Below are positions 1-5,236 of a stretch of 5,741 nt of DNA, piece by piece (position 1 is the first letter of the stretch; the number at the start of each line of letters is the position of its first letter). The notes under the pieces are model-generated. The model was not told the origin of the DNA and did not search any database. It saw nothing but the letters and a program-made list of their open reading frames with translations. A program made the position numbers and the translations under genes. Location of the stretch: contig PKCT01000205.1 of NCBI GenBank assembly GCA_002862325.1, forward strand, positions 1 to 5,741, given 5' to 3'. The stretch is from Phycisphaerae bacterium. Its GTDB lineage: Bacteria > Planctomycetota > Phycisphaerae > Phycisphaerales > SM1A02.

Positions 1-480
1 GAACCCACCATCGGACTCCATCAACAAGACGTGGCCCGCCTCACCGATGTCCTTCACCGCCTCGTCGACGAAGGCCACACCGTCGTGGTCATCGAGCACC
101 ACATGGACCTCGCCGCGGAAGCCGACTATCTCATCGATCTCGGCCCCGAAGGCGGCGCAAGAGGTGGACGGATCGTCACCACCGGAACTCCGGAGGACGT
201 CGCCCGGGACCCCGAGAGCCACACCGGCCGATGGCTCGGGACGGTTCTCGACGTCGGAATTTCGACCGGCACTCGCACCCGACCCAAGCCCAGCCAGACC
301 AAGAGCACATCCGAGAATTCAGGAAGGGCCTCGAAGAAGACCGCCAAGAAGACGAAGAAGAAGAGCTCCAACAAGAAGGGCGGAAAGAAGAAGGTGGCCG
401 CGACGCGGGGGAGGAAGACCTCGACCAAGACGACCGGAACCAGGTCCCGGGGGGCCGGTCGGTCCACCACCGACACGTAG
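1..480 (+). CDS. uvrA: UvrA-type excinuclease ABC subunit A, C-terminal fragment with lysine-rich tail
   Basis: This is the 3' end of a gene that begins before the window; frame 1 is open from base 1 to the TAG at 478-480 (159 codons). UvrA is the damage-recognition ATPase of nucleotide excision repair and loads UvrB on DNA. The fragment starts in the D-loop (EPTIGLHQQD), continues through the switch-histidine strand (VVVIEHHMDL), and then shows the UvrA-specific LIDLGPEGG and GTPEDVA motifs and the ESHTGRWL segment, which matches the SHTxRxL end of UvrA. The family normally stops near here. This protein adds about 73 residues (bases 259-477) rich in Lys, Arg, Ser, Thr and Gly, with runs such as KKTAKKTKKK, and almost no acidic residues. 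The D-loop reads more like the 'EPSIGLHQRD' usually seen in the first ATPase half, but the following motifs identify the C-terminal half. Because planctomycetes can carry more than one UvrA paralogue, the exact orthologue is less certain than the family. Confidence 0.9.
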   Translation, partial: EPTIGLHQQDVARLTDVLHRLVDEGHTVVVIEHHMDLAAEADYLIDLGPEGGARGGRIVTTGTPEDVARDPESHTGRWLGTVLDVGISTGTRTRPKPSQTKSTSENSGRASKKTAKKTKKKSSNKKGGKKKVAATRGRKTSTKTTGTRSRGAGRSTTDT

Positions 481-534
481 CGTTCCACTCCGGTCGATTT
501 GCCCCCCGCCTCCGGAGCGGCGAGACTCCGTTCC

Positions 535-936
535 ATGACCTCACGCGACGACGGCTTCCGCACCTCGCTCCGGGCACTCATGATGCCCGCGGACACGAAC
601 CACCAGGGCACGGTGTTCGGCGGTGTGGTCCTCAGCCGGATCGACCAGGCCGGCTACCTGGAAGCACGACGTCATGGTCGCCGCCGCTGGGTCACGGTCT
701 CCATGAACCAGGTCCACTTCGTGGCCCCGGTCTACACCGGCGACGTGGTGACCTGCCTCACGAGAACCATTCGGACCGGGCGCAGCTCGGTCACGGTCGA
801 AGTCAGGGTCGAATCCGAACGGCACCTGGGCGGAGACACCGTCCTGGTGACCGAGGCGCAACTCACCCTGGTCTCGGTCGATGACCAGGGCGTGCCGGTC
901 CCCTTCGACGTCGACCAGGATGGAACGGCACCGTGA
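535..936 (+). CDS. YciA-like hotdog-fold acyl-CoA thioesterase
   Basis: Predicted 133-residue cytoplasmic single-hotdog thioesterase that would hydrolyse acyl-CoA to free acid and CoA. The N-terminal MPADTNHQGTVFGG (residues 17-30) matches the 'MPxDTNxxGxxFGG' signature of the YciA/acyl-CoA hydrolase family. The hotdog helix follows (VVLSRIDQAG), with Asp37 at the position of the catalytic acid in YciA. Then come the SMNQVHFVAPVYTGDVV strand pair and TGRSSVTVEV, also typical of the family, and the length is normal. I chose the ATG at 535 because it gives the usual short lead before the signature; an in-frame TTG at 499 would add 12 residues without family support. No good Shine-Dalgarno is seen, since the GGAG at 514-517 is 17 bases away. 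The gene lies 54 bases after uvrA, and its TGA overlaps the GTG of purN. Chain-length preference cannot be read from sequence. Confidence 0.85.
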   Translation: MTSRDDGFRTSLRALMMPADTNHQGTVFGGVVLSRIDQAGYLEARRHGRRRWVTVSMNQVHFVAPVYTGDVVTCLTRTIRTGRSSVTVEVRVESERHLGGDTVLVTEAQLTLVSVDDQGVPVPFDVDQDGTAP

Positions 937-1562
937 TCCGTCCGCTTCGGCTTGGATGCCTGATCTCCGGGGGTGGACGAACCGTCCTCAACCTTCGATC
1001 GTGGATCGAACGCGGCGAACTCGACGCGAAGATCGCCACCGTCATTGCGCACCGGGAGGACCTCGCCGGCGTCGGTCGATGTCGAGAGGCCGGACTTCCG
1101 GTCGAGATCGTTCCGATCGATCCCCCGGAGTCGCTGCCCGATCGGCTCGATCTCCACCTTCGAAGCACGTCGGTGGATCTCGTGTGCCTCTGCGGCTACC
1201 TCCGCCACCTCCAGATCACCGAACCGCTCGCGAACCGTGTGATCAACATTCATCCTTCGCTGCTCCCCCGCTTCGGCGGCCAGGGGATGTACGGGATGCA
1301 CGTCCATCGCGCGGTCGTCGATGCCGGTGAACGGACGTCCGGATGCACGGTTCACCTGGTCGACGAGGTCTACGACCAGGGACCGGTCCTGCACCAGAGA
1401 CGGTGCCCGGTCCACCCGGATGACGACGCGACGACCCTCGCCGCTCGCGTCTTCGAGGAGGAGATCCGAGCTCTGCCGGAGACCATCCAGGCGATCGCCA
1501 CCGGCGAGCTCCGCATCGAGGACGACGCGGTCCGGGGGCGGGTCCGGGCGGGCGAGTCCTGA
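933..1562 (+). CDS. purN: Phosphoribosylglycinamide formyltransferase (GART, 10-formyl-THF dependent)
   Basis: PurN transfers a formyl group from 10-formyltetrahydrofolate to GAR in the third step of purine synthesis, in the cytoplasm. The 209-residue length is normal. The N-terminal strand and phosphate loop (CLISGGGRTVLNL, residues 9-21) replace the usual SGxGSNLQ. The central LVCLCGYLRHL corresponds to 'VLAGFMRIL'. The catalytic triad is present: Asn105 and His107 in INIHPSLLP, and Asp148 in VDEVYDQGPVL. The loop GGQGMYGMHVH (residues 115-125) is the form I associate with Bacteroidetes and planctomycete PurN, not the Escherichia type. The start is a GTG at 933 whose bases overlap the TGA of the thioesterase gene (GTGA), which suggests translational coupling; only a weak GGA lies 8 bases upstream. 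A formyl-methionyl-tRNA formyltransferase or a PurU core would share the fold, but the length and the absence of an ACT or C-terminal domain favour PurN. No other purine genes are in view. Confidence 0.9.
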   Translation: MIRPLRLGCLISGGGRTVLNLRSWIERGELDAKIATVIAHREDLAGVGRCREAGLPVEIVPIDPPESLPDRLDLHLRSTSVDLVCLCGYLRHLQITEPLANRVINIHPSLLPRFGGQGMYGMHVHRAVVDAGERTSGCTVHLVDEVYDQGPVLHQRRCPVHPDDDATTLAARVFEEEIRALPETIQAIATGELRIEDDAVRGRVRAGES

Positions 1563-1585
1563 ATGAACGCGATTCGATCCTCGAG

Positions 1586-1594
1586 TGCTAGCAT
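1586..1594 (+). promoter_or_regulatory. Possible extended -10 promoter element
   Basis: TGCTAGCAT fits the extended -10 pattern TGnTAnnnT, in the 38-base gap between purN and the protease gene. A start about 7 bases downstream would fall on or next to the GTG at 1601, so the transcript could be leaderless. No convincing -35 box is seen, so this rests on one short motif. Confidence 0.25.
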
Positions 1595-1600
1595 GAGGTC

Positions 1601-3106
1601 GTGAACACGACGATGATTCTCGTCCCACTGCGGACCCTCGTCCTGGCCCTCGCCCTGGCGGACGGGCTGTCGCGTTCGAGCTCGCTCGCCCAGACCCCAT
1701 CGGAACCGTCCCCGAACGGCCAGGCGGAGGGGGAGACCGAAGAACGGGAACGTGAGCTCCTCGAACGGGACGTCATCCGGGCCTTCACCAACGACCGCCC
1801 GGAACGTGCGCTTCGCCTGCTGGATCGAGCGATCGAACGATGGCCGGATCTTGCGGAATTCCACTACGGACGCGCTTGCGCCCTCGCCCTTCTCGATCGG
1901 CGCGACGATGCGGGATCCGCGTTGCTGATCGCGGTCCGCCGCGGTTTCCGAGACTTCGACGCCATGCGACTCGATCCCGCCCTCCGATCCATGCGGAACC
2001 ACGAGGTCTTCCAAGCGATACTCGAGGCCGGGCGTCGCGGGGAGAACGGTGACGACGCGTCCGACATCGACTCGCTTCGCAGTCGTTTTGGGGACGACTA
2101 CCACGTCGAATCGATCGACGAACTCAAGATCCATCTGGCGTGCGGACTCCCGAGACGTTCGTGCGTCGACCTGCGTTCCATGCTCCAGCGGCAGGCCGAT
2201 CACCAACGTGCGACGCTTTTCGACGCCGCGGTGCCCGACTGGTGCACGGTGATCGTGCCGGCACAACGCGACCAGGCCACGGTGTTCCGCCGGGATCTCG
2301 GCCTCGACGATCCGGATCGAACGCCGGGGGCCTATCGGCACGACCGACGACTGCTGGTCTCCCGGGACATCGGGAGCAGCATGCGGCACGAGTACACCCA
2401 TCGACTCCATTGGGCCGACATGGACGCCCGTCGCCAACGGCATCCCATGTGGATTCAGGAAGGACTGGCGAGTCTTTTCGAGGACTACGAACTCCGGAAC
2501 GACGGCGGCATCGCATTCGTTCCGAATCTCCGGCACGCGATCGTCCATCGGCAGGTGACCTCGGGCCGGGACCTCGCGTTGAACGACATCGTGGAGAAGG
2601 GCCCGGACGCGTTCCGCGAAGATCGTTCCTCGCTCTATCCACAGGTTCGCTCGGTGTTCGAGTTCATCGCCGATCGTGGCCGTCTCGACACCTGGTATCG
2701 GACGTACGTGAGGACCTACGACGAGGATCGAACCGGACGACTCGCGCTCGAACGAACGTTCGGAAGATCCATCGACCAGATCAACGAACTTTGGCGACGC
2801 TGGGTCCTGCAGCGAGGCCGCCAGGAGTCGACCCTCGAACTCGGCGACCCCTATCCGGGGATCCTGGTGGAGGAGGCGGGCGATGGCGTTCGCATCCAAC
2901 GGGTGGTCACGCAGGAGGCCCGTCGGTCCGGACTCCGCGTCGGAGACGTGGTGATGAAGATCGACGACGACCCGGTACGGACCCGGGCGTCCTGGTTTTT
3001 GACGCTCGCGAACCATCGACTCGGAGACCTCGTGCGTCTGGAGTGCCGACGCCGTGGCGTCGTCAAGGCGTTCCGGGTGCGCCTCCATCCATTCGGAAGT
3101 CGCTGA
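1601..3106 (+). CDS. Exported TPR / HExxH zinc metalloprotease / PDZ protein (DUF1570-like)
   Basis: 501-residue protein, probably secreted or periplasmic. Residues 1-30 look like a Sec signal peptide (hydrophobic stretch about 5-20, likely cut after SLA at 28-30), followed by a Pro/Glu-rich linker. Residues about 54-145 are a helical TPR-like region (NDRPERALRLLDRAIERWP, then RRGFRDFDAMRLDPALRSM). The peptidase domain (about 165-405) carries HEYTH at 263-267 and WIQEGLASLFEDYE from 284, so His263, His267 and Glu287 are the expected gluzincin zinc ligands and Glu264 the catalytic base. Residues about 417-495 form a PDZ domain (PGILVEE, GLRVGDVVMKIDDDPV) that may bind peptide ends or control access. 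Peptidase-MA and DUF1570 proteins with this layout are common in planctomycetes; substrates are unknown. The start could be GTG 1601 or ATG 1613, and both keep the signal peptide. A GAGG at 1595-1598 is too close to the first and rather far from the second. All key residues are present, so an active enzyme is likely. Confidence 0.8.
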   Translation: MNTTMILVPLRTLVLALALADGLSRSSSLAQTPSEPSPNGQAEGETEERERELLERDVIRAFTNDRPERALRLLDRAIERWPDLAEFHYGRACALALLDRRDDAGSALLIAVRRGFRDFDAMRLDPALRSMRNHEVFQAILEAGRRGENGDDASDIDSLRSRFGDDYHVESIDELKIHLACGLPRRSCVDLRSMLQRQADHQRATLFDAAVPDWCTVIVPAQRDQATVFRRDLGLDDPDRTPGAYRHDRRLLVSRDIGSSMRHEYTHRLHWADMDARRQRHPMWIQEGLASLFEDYELRNDGGIAFVPNLRHAIVHRQVTSGRDLALNDIVEKGPDAFREDRSSLYPQVRSVFEFIADRGRLDTWYRTYVRTYDEDRTGRLALERTFGRSIDQINELWRRWVLQRGRQESTLELGDPYPGILVEEAGDGVRIQRVVTQEARRSGLRVGDVVMKIDDDPVRTRASWFLTLANHRLGDLVRLECRRRGVVKAFRVRLHPFGSR

Positions 3107-3112
3107 ACGTCG

Positions 3113-3118
3113 TACAAT
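3113..3118 (+). promoter_or_regulatory. Possible -10 box upstream of the DUF502 gene
   Basis: TACAAT, five matches of six to TATAAT, lies 7 bases after the protease stop and 32 bases before the DUF502 ATG. It would give a leader of roughly 26 bases that contains the AGG at 3141-3143. The best -35 candidate (TTCGGA at 3092) is poor in sequence and spacing. It may mark a separate start for the DUF502-hpf genes. Confidence 0.3.
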
Positions 3119-3150
3119 CCTCGGGCGTACCTTTCCCCGCAGGCACATCC

Positions 3151-4041
3151 ATGAGCAGCGATCAAACCCGGACCTTCAGTGGCGACTTCAAGCGGTTCTT
3201 CGGCCGCGGGCTCGCGGTGTTGCTGCCTTCGGTGCTGACCCTCTGGATCCTGGTCAAGGCCTACCAGTTCATCGACTCGGCGATCGCACAGCCGATCAAC
3301 GCCGGCGTGCGGGCGGCCATGGCCGAGGTCGCCACGCAGTGGCAGCCGGTCGGACAGTGGTTCGAACCCACGACCGAGGAGATCGATGCCGCGTTGGACG
3401 CGTCCCGCGGAGCCTCCAATCCACCGACCAGGCCGGATATCCGGGCCGATCTCATCGACGAAGCGGTTCGTGGATGGTGGTCCGAATGGGCATACGCACT
3501 GGACTGGATCGGCATCCTCGTGGCCGTGCTGGGCGTCTACGTGGCCGGACGACTGCTCGGCGGCTTCCTGGGCCGTCGAGTGCAGCGCCGCATCGAGGAC
3601 GTGATCACGAGCGTTCCGATCTTCAAACAGGTCTATCCCTACGTGAAGCAGGTGGTGGACTTCATCTTCTCCGACGACAAGCCGATCAAGTTCAACCGGG
3701 TGGTGGCCGTGCAATACCCGCGACCGGGGATCTGGTCGGTCGGACTCGTGACCGGGAACACCATGAAGAGCATCCACGAAGAGTCCGGCGACGCCCTGAC
3801 GATCTTCATTCCCAGTTCGCCCACCCCATTCACCGGCTACACGATCACCGTGCCTCGCACCGATGTCCATGAACTGCCCATCTCGATCGACGAAGCGCTG
3901 AGGTTCACGATCTCGGGCGGGGTCCTCGTCCCACCCCATGAAGCGCTTCTGGGCTCCGACGACGAGGACTCGCCCGGCGACCCATCGAATTCCACTCCTC
4001 CCTCCGCCCAGCAGGACGGAGCCTCCTCAAAGGAGCACTGA
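3151..4041 (+). CDS. DUF502 family two-pass membrane protein
   Basis: 296-residue integral membrane protein of the DUF502 family, which is widespread in bacteria and also includes plant COV-type proteins; its biochemical role is unknown. The first membrane helix is about residues 19-40 (LAVLLPSVLTLWILVKAY) and the second about 117-140 (LDWIGILVAVLGVYVAGRLL), with a long acidic loop between them. After helix 2 come the family hallmarks: SVPIFKQVYPYVKQVVDF (154-171), IPSSPTPFTGYTITVP (220-235) and the ISIDEALRFTISGGVLVP segment (244-261). The last 30 or so residues are hydrophilic and acidic, with no family match I know. ATG 3151 gives the usual short N-terminus before helix 1, with AGG 8-10 bases upstream. 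The same frame stays open far into the protease gene, but that extension has no membrane or family character. The stop TGA ends one base before the hpf ATG, so the two genes are very likely co-translated. Confidence 0.88.
   Translation: MSSDQTRTFSGDFKRFFGRGLAVLLPSVLTLWILVKAYQFIDSAIAQPINAGVRAAMAEVATQWQPVGQWFEPTTEEIDAALDASRGASNPPTRPDIRADLIDEAVRGWWSEWAYALDWIGILVAVLGVYVAGRLLGGFLGRRVQRRIEDVITSVPIFKQVYPYVKQVVDFIFSDDKPIKFNRVVAVQYPRPGIWSVGLVTGNTMKSIHEESGDALTIFIPSSPTPFTGYTITVPRTDVHELPISIDEALRFTISGGVLVPPHEALLGSDDEDSPGDPSNSTPPSAQQDGASSKEH
4029..4035 (+). promoter_or_regulatory. Strong ribosome binding site for hpf
   Basis: AAAGGAG ends 7 bases before the ATG at 4043 and is the only near-consensus Shine-Dalgarno in the window. 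It lies inside the last codons of the DUF502 gene. It fixes the hpf start and excludes the longer upstream reading frame beginning at 3938. Confidence 0.75.
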
Positions 4042-4042
4042 C

Positions 4043-4339
4043 ATGCAGATCACCGTCTCCGGACGACACGTCGAGTTGACCGATGCCATCGAAGGCTACT
4101 GCATCAAGAGATGCTCCCACCTGGACAAGTTCCGAGATCACATCCAGTCGATCACCTTCGTCCTCGACAAGGTCCACGTCGACTTCGAGATCGAAGCCGT
4201 GGTCGACGTCGAACACCACTCCAACTTCGTGGCCAGATCCAAGCACGACGACCTCTACGCATCGATCGATGCTGCGGTCGACAAGCTCGAACGTCAGTTG
4301 CACGATTGGAAGGAACGAATCTCGGATCACAAGGGTTGA
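4043..4339 (+). CDS. hpf: Ribosome hibernation-promoting factor, short form (HPF/RaiA family)
   Basis: 98-residue protein that in this family binds the 30S decoding channel of idle ribosomes and stabilises them in stationary phase or stress. The sequence runs MQITVSGRHVELTDAIEGYC, then HLDKF, ITFVLDKVHVDFEIEAVVDV, and a final helix DLYASIDAAVDKLERQLHDWK, which is the beta-alpha-beta-beta-beta-alpha order of the HPF/YfiA domain. The length fits short HPF (about 95-100 residues); the C-terminal dimerisation domain of long HPF is absent, and the 112 bases before ptsN are too short to hide it. The start is set by the strong AAAGGAG at 4029-4035. It follows the DUF502 gene by one base and precedes ptsN, as hpf does in the proteobacterial rpoN cluster. 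Without RMF, which I cannot see here, its action as a 100S dimer factor is uncertain. Confidence 0.92.
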   Translation: MQITVSGRHVELTDAIEGYCIKRCSHLDKFRDHIQSITFVLDKVHVDFEIEAVVDVEHHSNFVARSKHDDLYASIDAAVDKLERQLHDWKERISDHKG

Positions 4340-4387
4340 TGAATCTTCGGCACGCCCCTCCGCGTCCGATGATACGCTTTGGTGGGC

Positions 4388-4408
4388 GCGGATCCACGCT
4401 CGATCCGC
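4388..4408 (+). promoter_or_regulatory. Hairpin in the hpf-ptsN intergenic region
   Basis: GCGGATC (4388-4394) and GATCCGC (4402-4408) can form a perfect 7-bp stem around a 7-base loop. No T-run follows, so it is not a standard intrinsic terminator. It lies 10 bases after a weak TAnnnT word (TACGCT, 4373-4378) and ends 43 bases before the ptsN ATG. It might separate hpf and ptsN transcript levels, act as a processing or stability element, or be chance in GATC-rich DNA. Confidence 0.35.
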
Positions 4409-4451
4409 CTCCGCCGCAACCCGGAAACGTCGATAGTGGAGCTCTTCGCAG

Positions 4452-4928
4452 ATGAAATTGCGCGACCTCGTGGTGGAAAAGGCGATCGTCACCAATCTGA
4501 AGGCGACCAAACGGGACGATGCGATCGCTGAACTACTGGACGCCCTGATCGAGGCGAAGGCCGTGCCGGGAAGCCTCCGGGATGCGTTTCTCAAGAGCGC
4601 GATCAACCGCGAACGTCGAGGATCGACCGGCTTCGGTCACGGCGTCGCGGTCCCCCACGTCAAGACCCCCGACATGATGGACTTCCGCATCGCGGTCGGA
4701 AACAGCGAGGAAGGGATCGACTTCAAGTCGATGGACAAGCAGCCCGTGCACTCGATCTTCCTCCTGATCAGCCCGGAATCGAGGCTCGAGGAGCACATCG
4801 ACGCGATGGGCGCGATCTTCGCCAACCTCGGAAAGGACCAGTTCCGTCGATTCCTGCGCCAAGCGACCTCGCCCGAGGACGTACTCACCCTGATCGAGGA
4901 AGCGGACGCGGGCCAGACCACTGGTTGA
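4452..4928 (+). CDS. ptsN: PTS EIIA domain protein, PtsN (EIIA-Ntr) type
   Basis: 158-residue single-domain cytoplasmic EIIA of the fructose/nitrogen class, a regulatory phosphoacceptor in the nitrogen PTS. The phosphorylation site is His69 in STGFGHGVAVPHVKT (58-72), matching 'TGIGNGIAIPHGK' of PtsN. The family's second helix segment follows (SPESRLEEHIDAMGAIFANL), with His115 near the active site in the fold, and then the RRFLRQATSPEDVLTLI end. No EIIB, EIIC or membrane domain is attached, which favours a regulatory role over sugar transport. The ATG at 4452 is preceded by GGAG (4438-4441) 10 bases away. Its neighbours are hpf upstream and an HPr gene 22 bases downstream, so donor and acceptor of the phosphoryl group are encoded together. 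A sugar-specific EIIA-Fru is possible, but no transporter gene is in view. Confidence 0.87.
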   Translation: MKLRDLVVEKAIVTNLKATKRDDAIAELLDALIEAKAVPGSLRDAFLKSAINRERRGSTGFGHGVAVPHVKTPDMMDFRIAVGNSEEGIDFKSMDKQPVHSIFLLISPESRLEEHIDAMGAIFANLGKDQFRRFLRQATSPEDVLTLIEEADAGQTTG

Positions 4929-4950
4929 GACTGGGACCACCCGAACCGAC

Positions 4951-5223
4951 ATGCCGAGCCGGACCGTCACCATCTCGAACCGCCTGGGACTGCATGCCCG
5001 TCCCGCGATGATGCTTGCGGAGTGCGCGACGTCGTTCTCCTCGAACATCTCCATCCGCCGCGCAGACGGCGGCGACGATGTCGACGCGAAGTCCATCATG
5101 CAGCTGCTCATGCTCGCGGGCACCTGCGGCACGAAGCTGAAGATCACCGCGGAGGGGCGGGACGCCGAAGAGGCGTTGGAGACGCTGGATAGCCTGGTTG
5201 CCTCCGGCTTCGACGACGAATGA
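4951..5223 (+). CDS. ptsH: HPr-family phosphocarrier protein (HPr or NPr)
   Basis: 90-residue cytoplasmic HPr that passes phosphate from enzyme I to EIIA proteins. The active-site loop is NRLGLHARPA (10-19) with His15 in the canonical position. The second motif DAKSIMQLLMLAG (45-57) places Ser48 where HPr kinase phosphorylates Ser46 of the Gram-positive protein. The C-terminus (LVASGFDDE) is like the SGFDED end of Escherichia NPr, so ptsO would be an equally fair name. The ATG at 4951 gives the standard N-terminus; no clear Shine-Dalgarno is seen, the nearest being GGGA 14 bases upstream, so translation may depend on ptsN 22 bases before it. No enzyme I gene follows, since the next gene is gpsA on the other strand, so the EI partner must lie elsewhere. 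Confidence 0.92.
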   Translation: MPSRTVTISNRLGLHARPAMMLAECATSFSSNISIRRADGGDDVDAKSIMQLLMLAGTCGTKLKITAEGRDAEEALETLDSLVASGFDDE

Positions 5224-5236
5224 CCGGCCGTCCGGT
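5223..5236. terminator. Small inverted repeat between convergent HPr and gpsA genes
   Basis: ACCGG (5223-5227), loop CCGT, CCGGT (5232-5236). This 5-bp GC-rich stem fills the 13-base gap between the two convergent stop codons. There is no T-run on either strand, so a role as a two-way terminator is only a guess. Confidence 0.25.

Noticed and set aside
343..400. AAG-rich stretch in the uvrA tail as a possible tandem DNA repeat.
   Set aside because: There is no fixed repeat unit; the pattern comes from repeated Lys codons mixed with Ser, Thr and Gly codons.
513..530. CGGAG/CTCCG stem just before the thioesterase ATG, as a possible regulatory switch.
   Set aside because: Only 5 bp with an 8-base loop, and the GGAG it would hide is too far from the ATG to serve as its ribosome site.
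231..884. A + strand frame across the uvrA tail and thioesterase gene.
   Set aside because: It overlaps two well-supported genes in other frames and its translation is low-complexity Glu/Gln/Arg sequence derived from the AAG-rich uvrA tail.
1370..3148. A 592-codon open frame on the - strand, covering the protease gene and the end of purN.
   Set aside because: It is antisense to the purN 3' end and to a protease with clear domains and zinc motifs. Its own translation shows no family signature, signal or hydrophobic pattern. Long antisense frames are common in GC-rich genes with this codon bias.
2140..3150. In-frame extension of the DUF502 gene upstream into the protease gene, about 337 codons with no stop.
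   Set aside because: The extra part is Arg/Pro/Ser-rich out-of-frame protease sequence with no domain. DUF502 proteins start shortly before the first membrane helix, as from ATG 3151.
2851..3939. A 362-codon - strand frame opposite the DUF502 gene.
   Set aside because: It is a mirror of the real coding frame, His/Asp/Arg-rich, with no recognisable fold; the + strand product has strong family motifs.
3938..4042. Upstream start for hpf that would add 35 residues.
   Set aside because: The extension is Pro/Thr/Arg-rich and lies in the DUF502 gene. The AAAGGAG at 4029-4035 and the family N-terminus MQITVSGR set the start at 4043.
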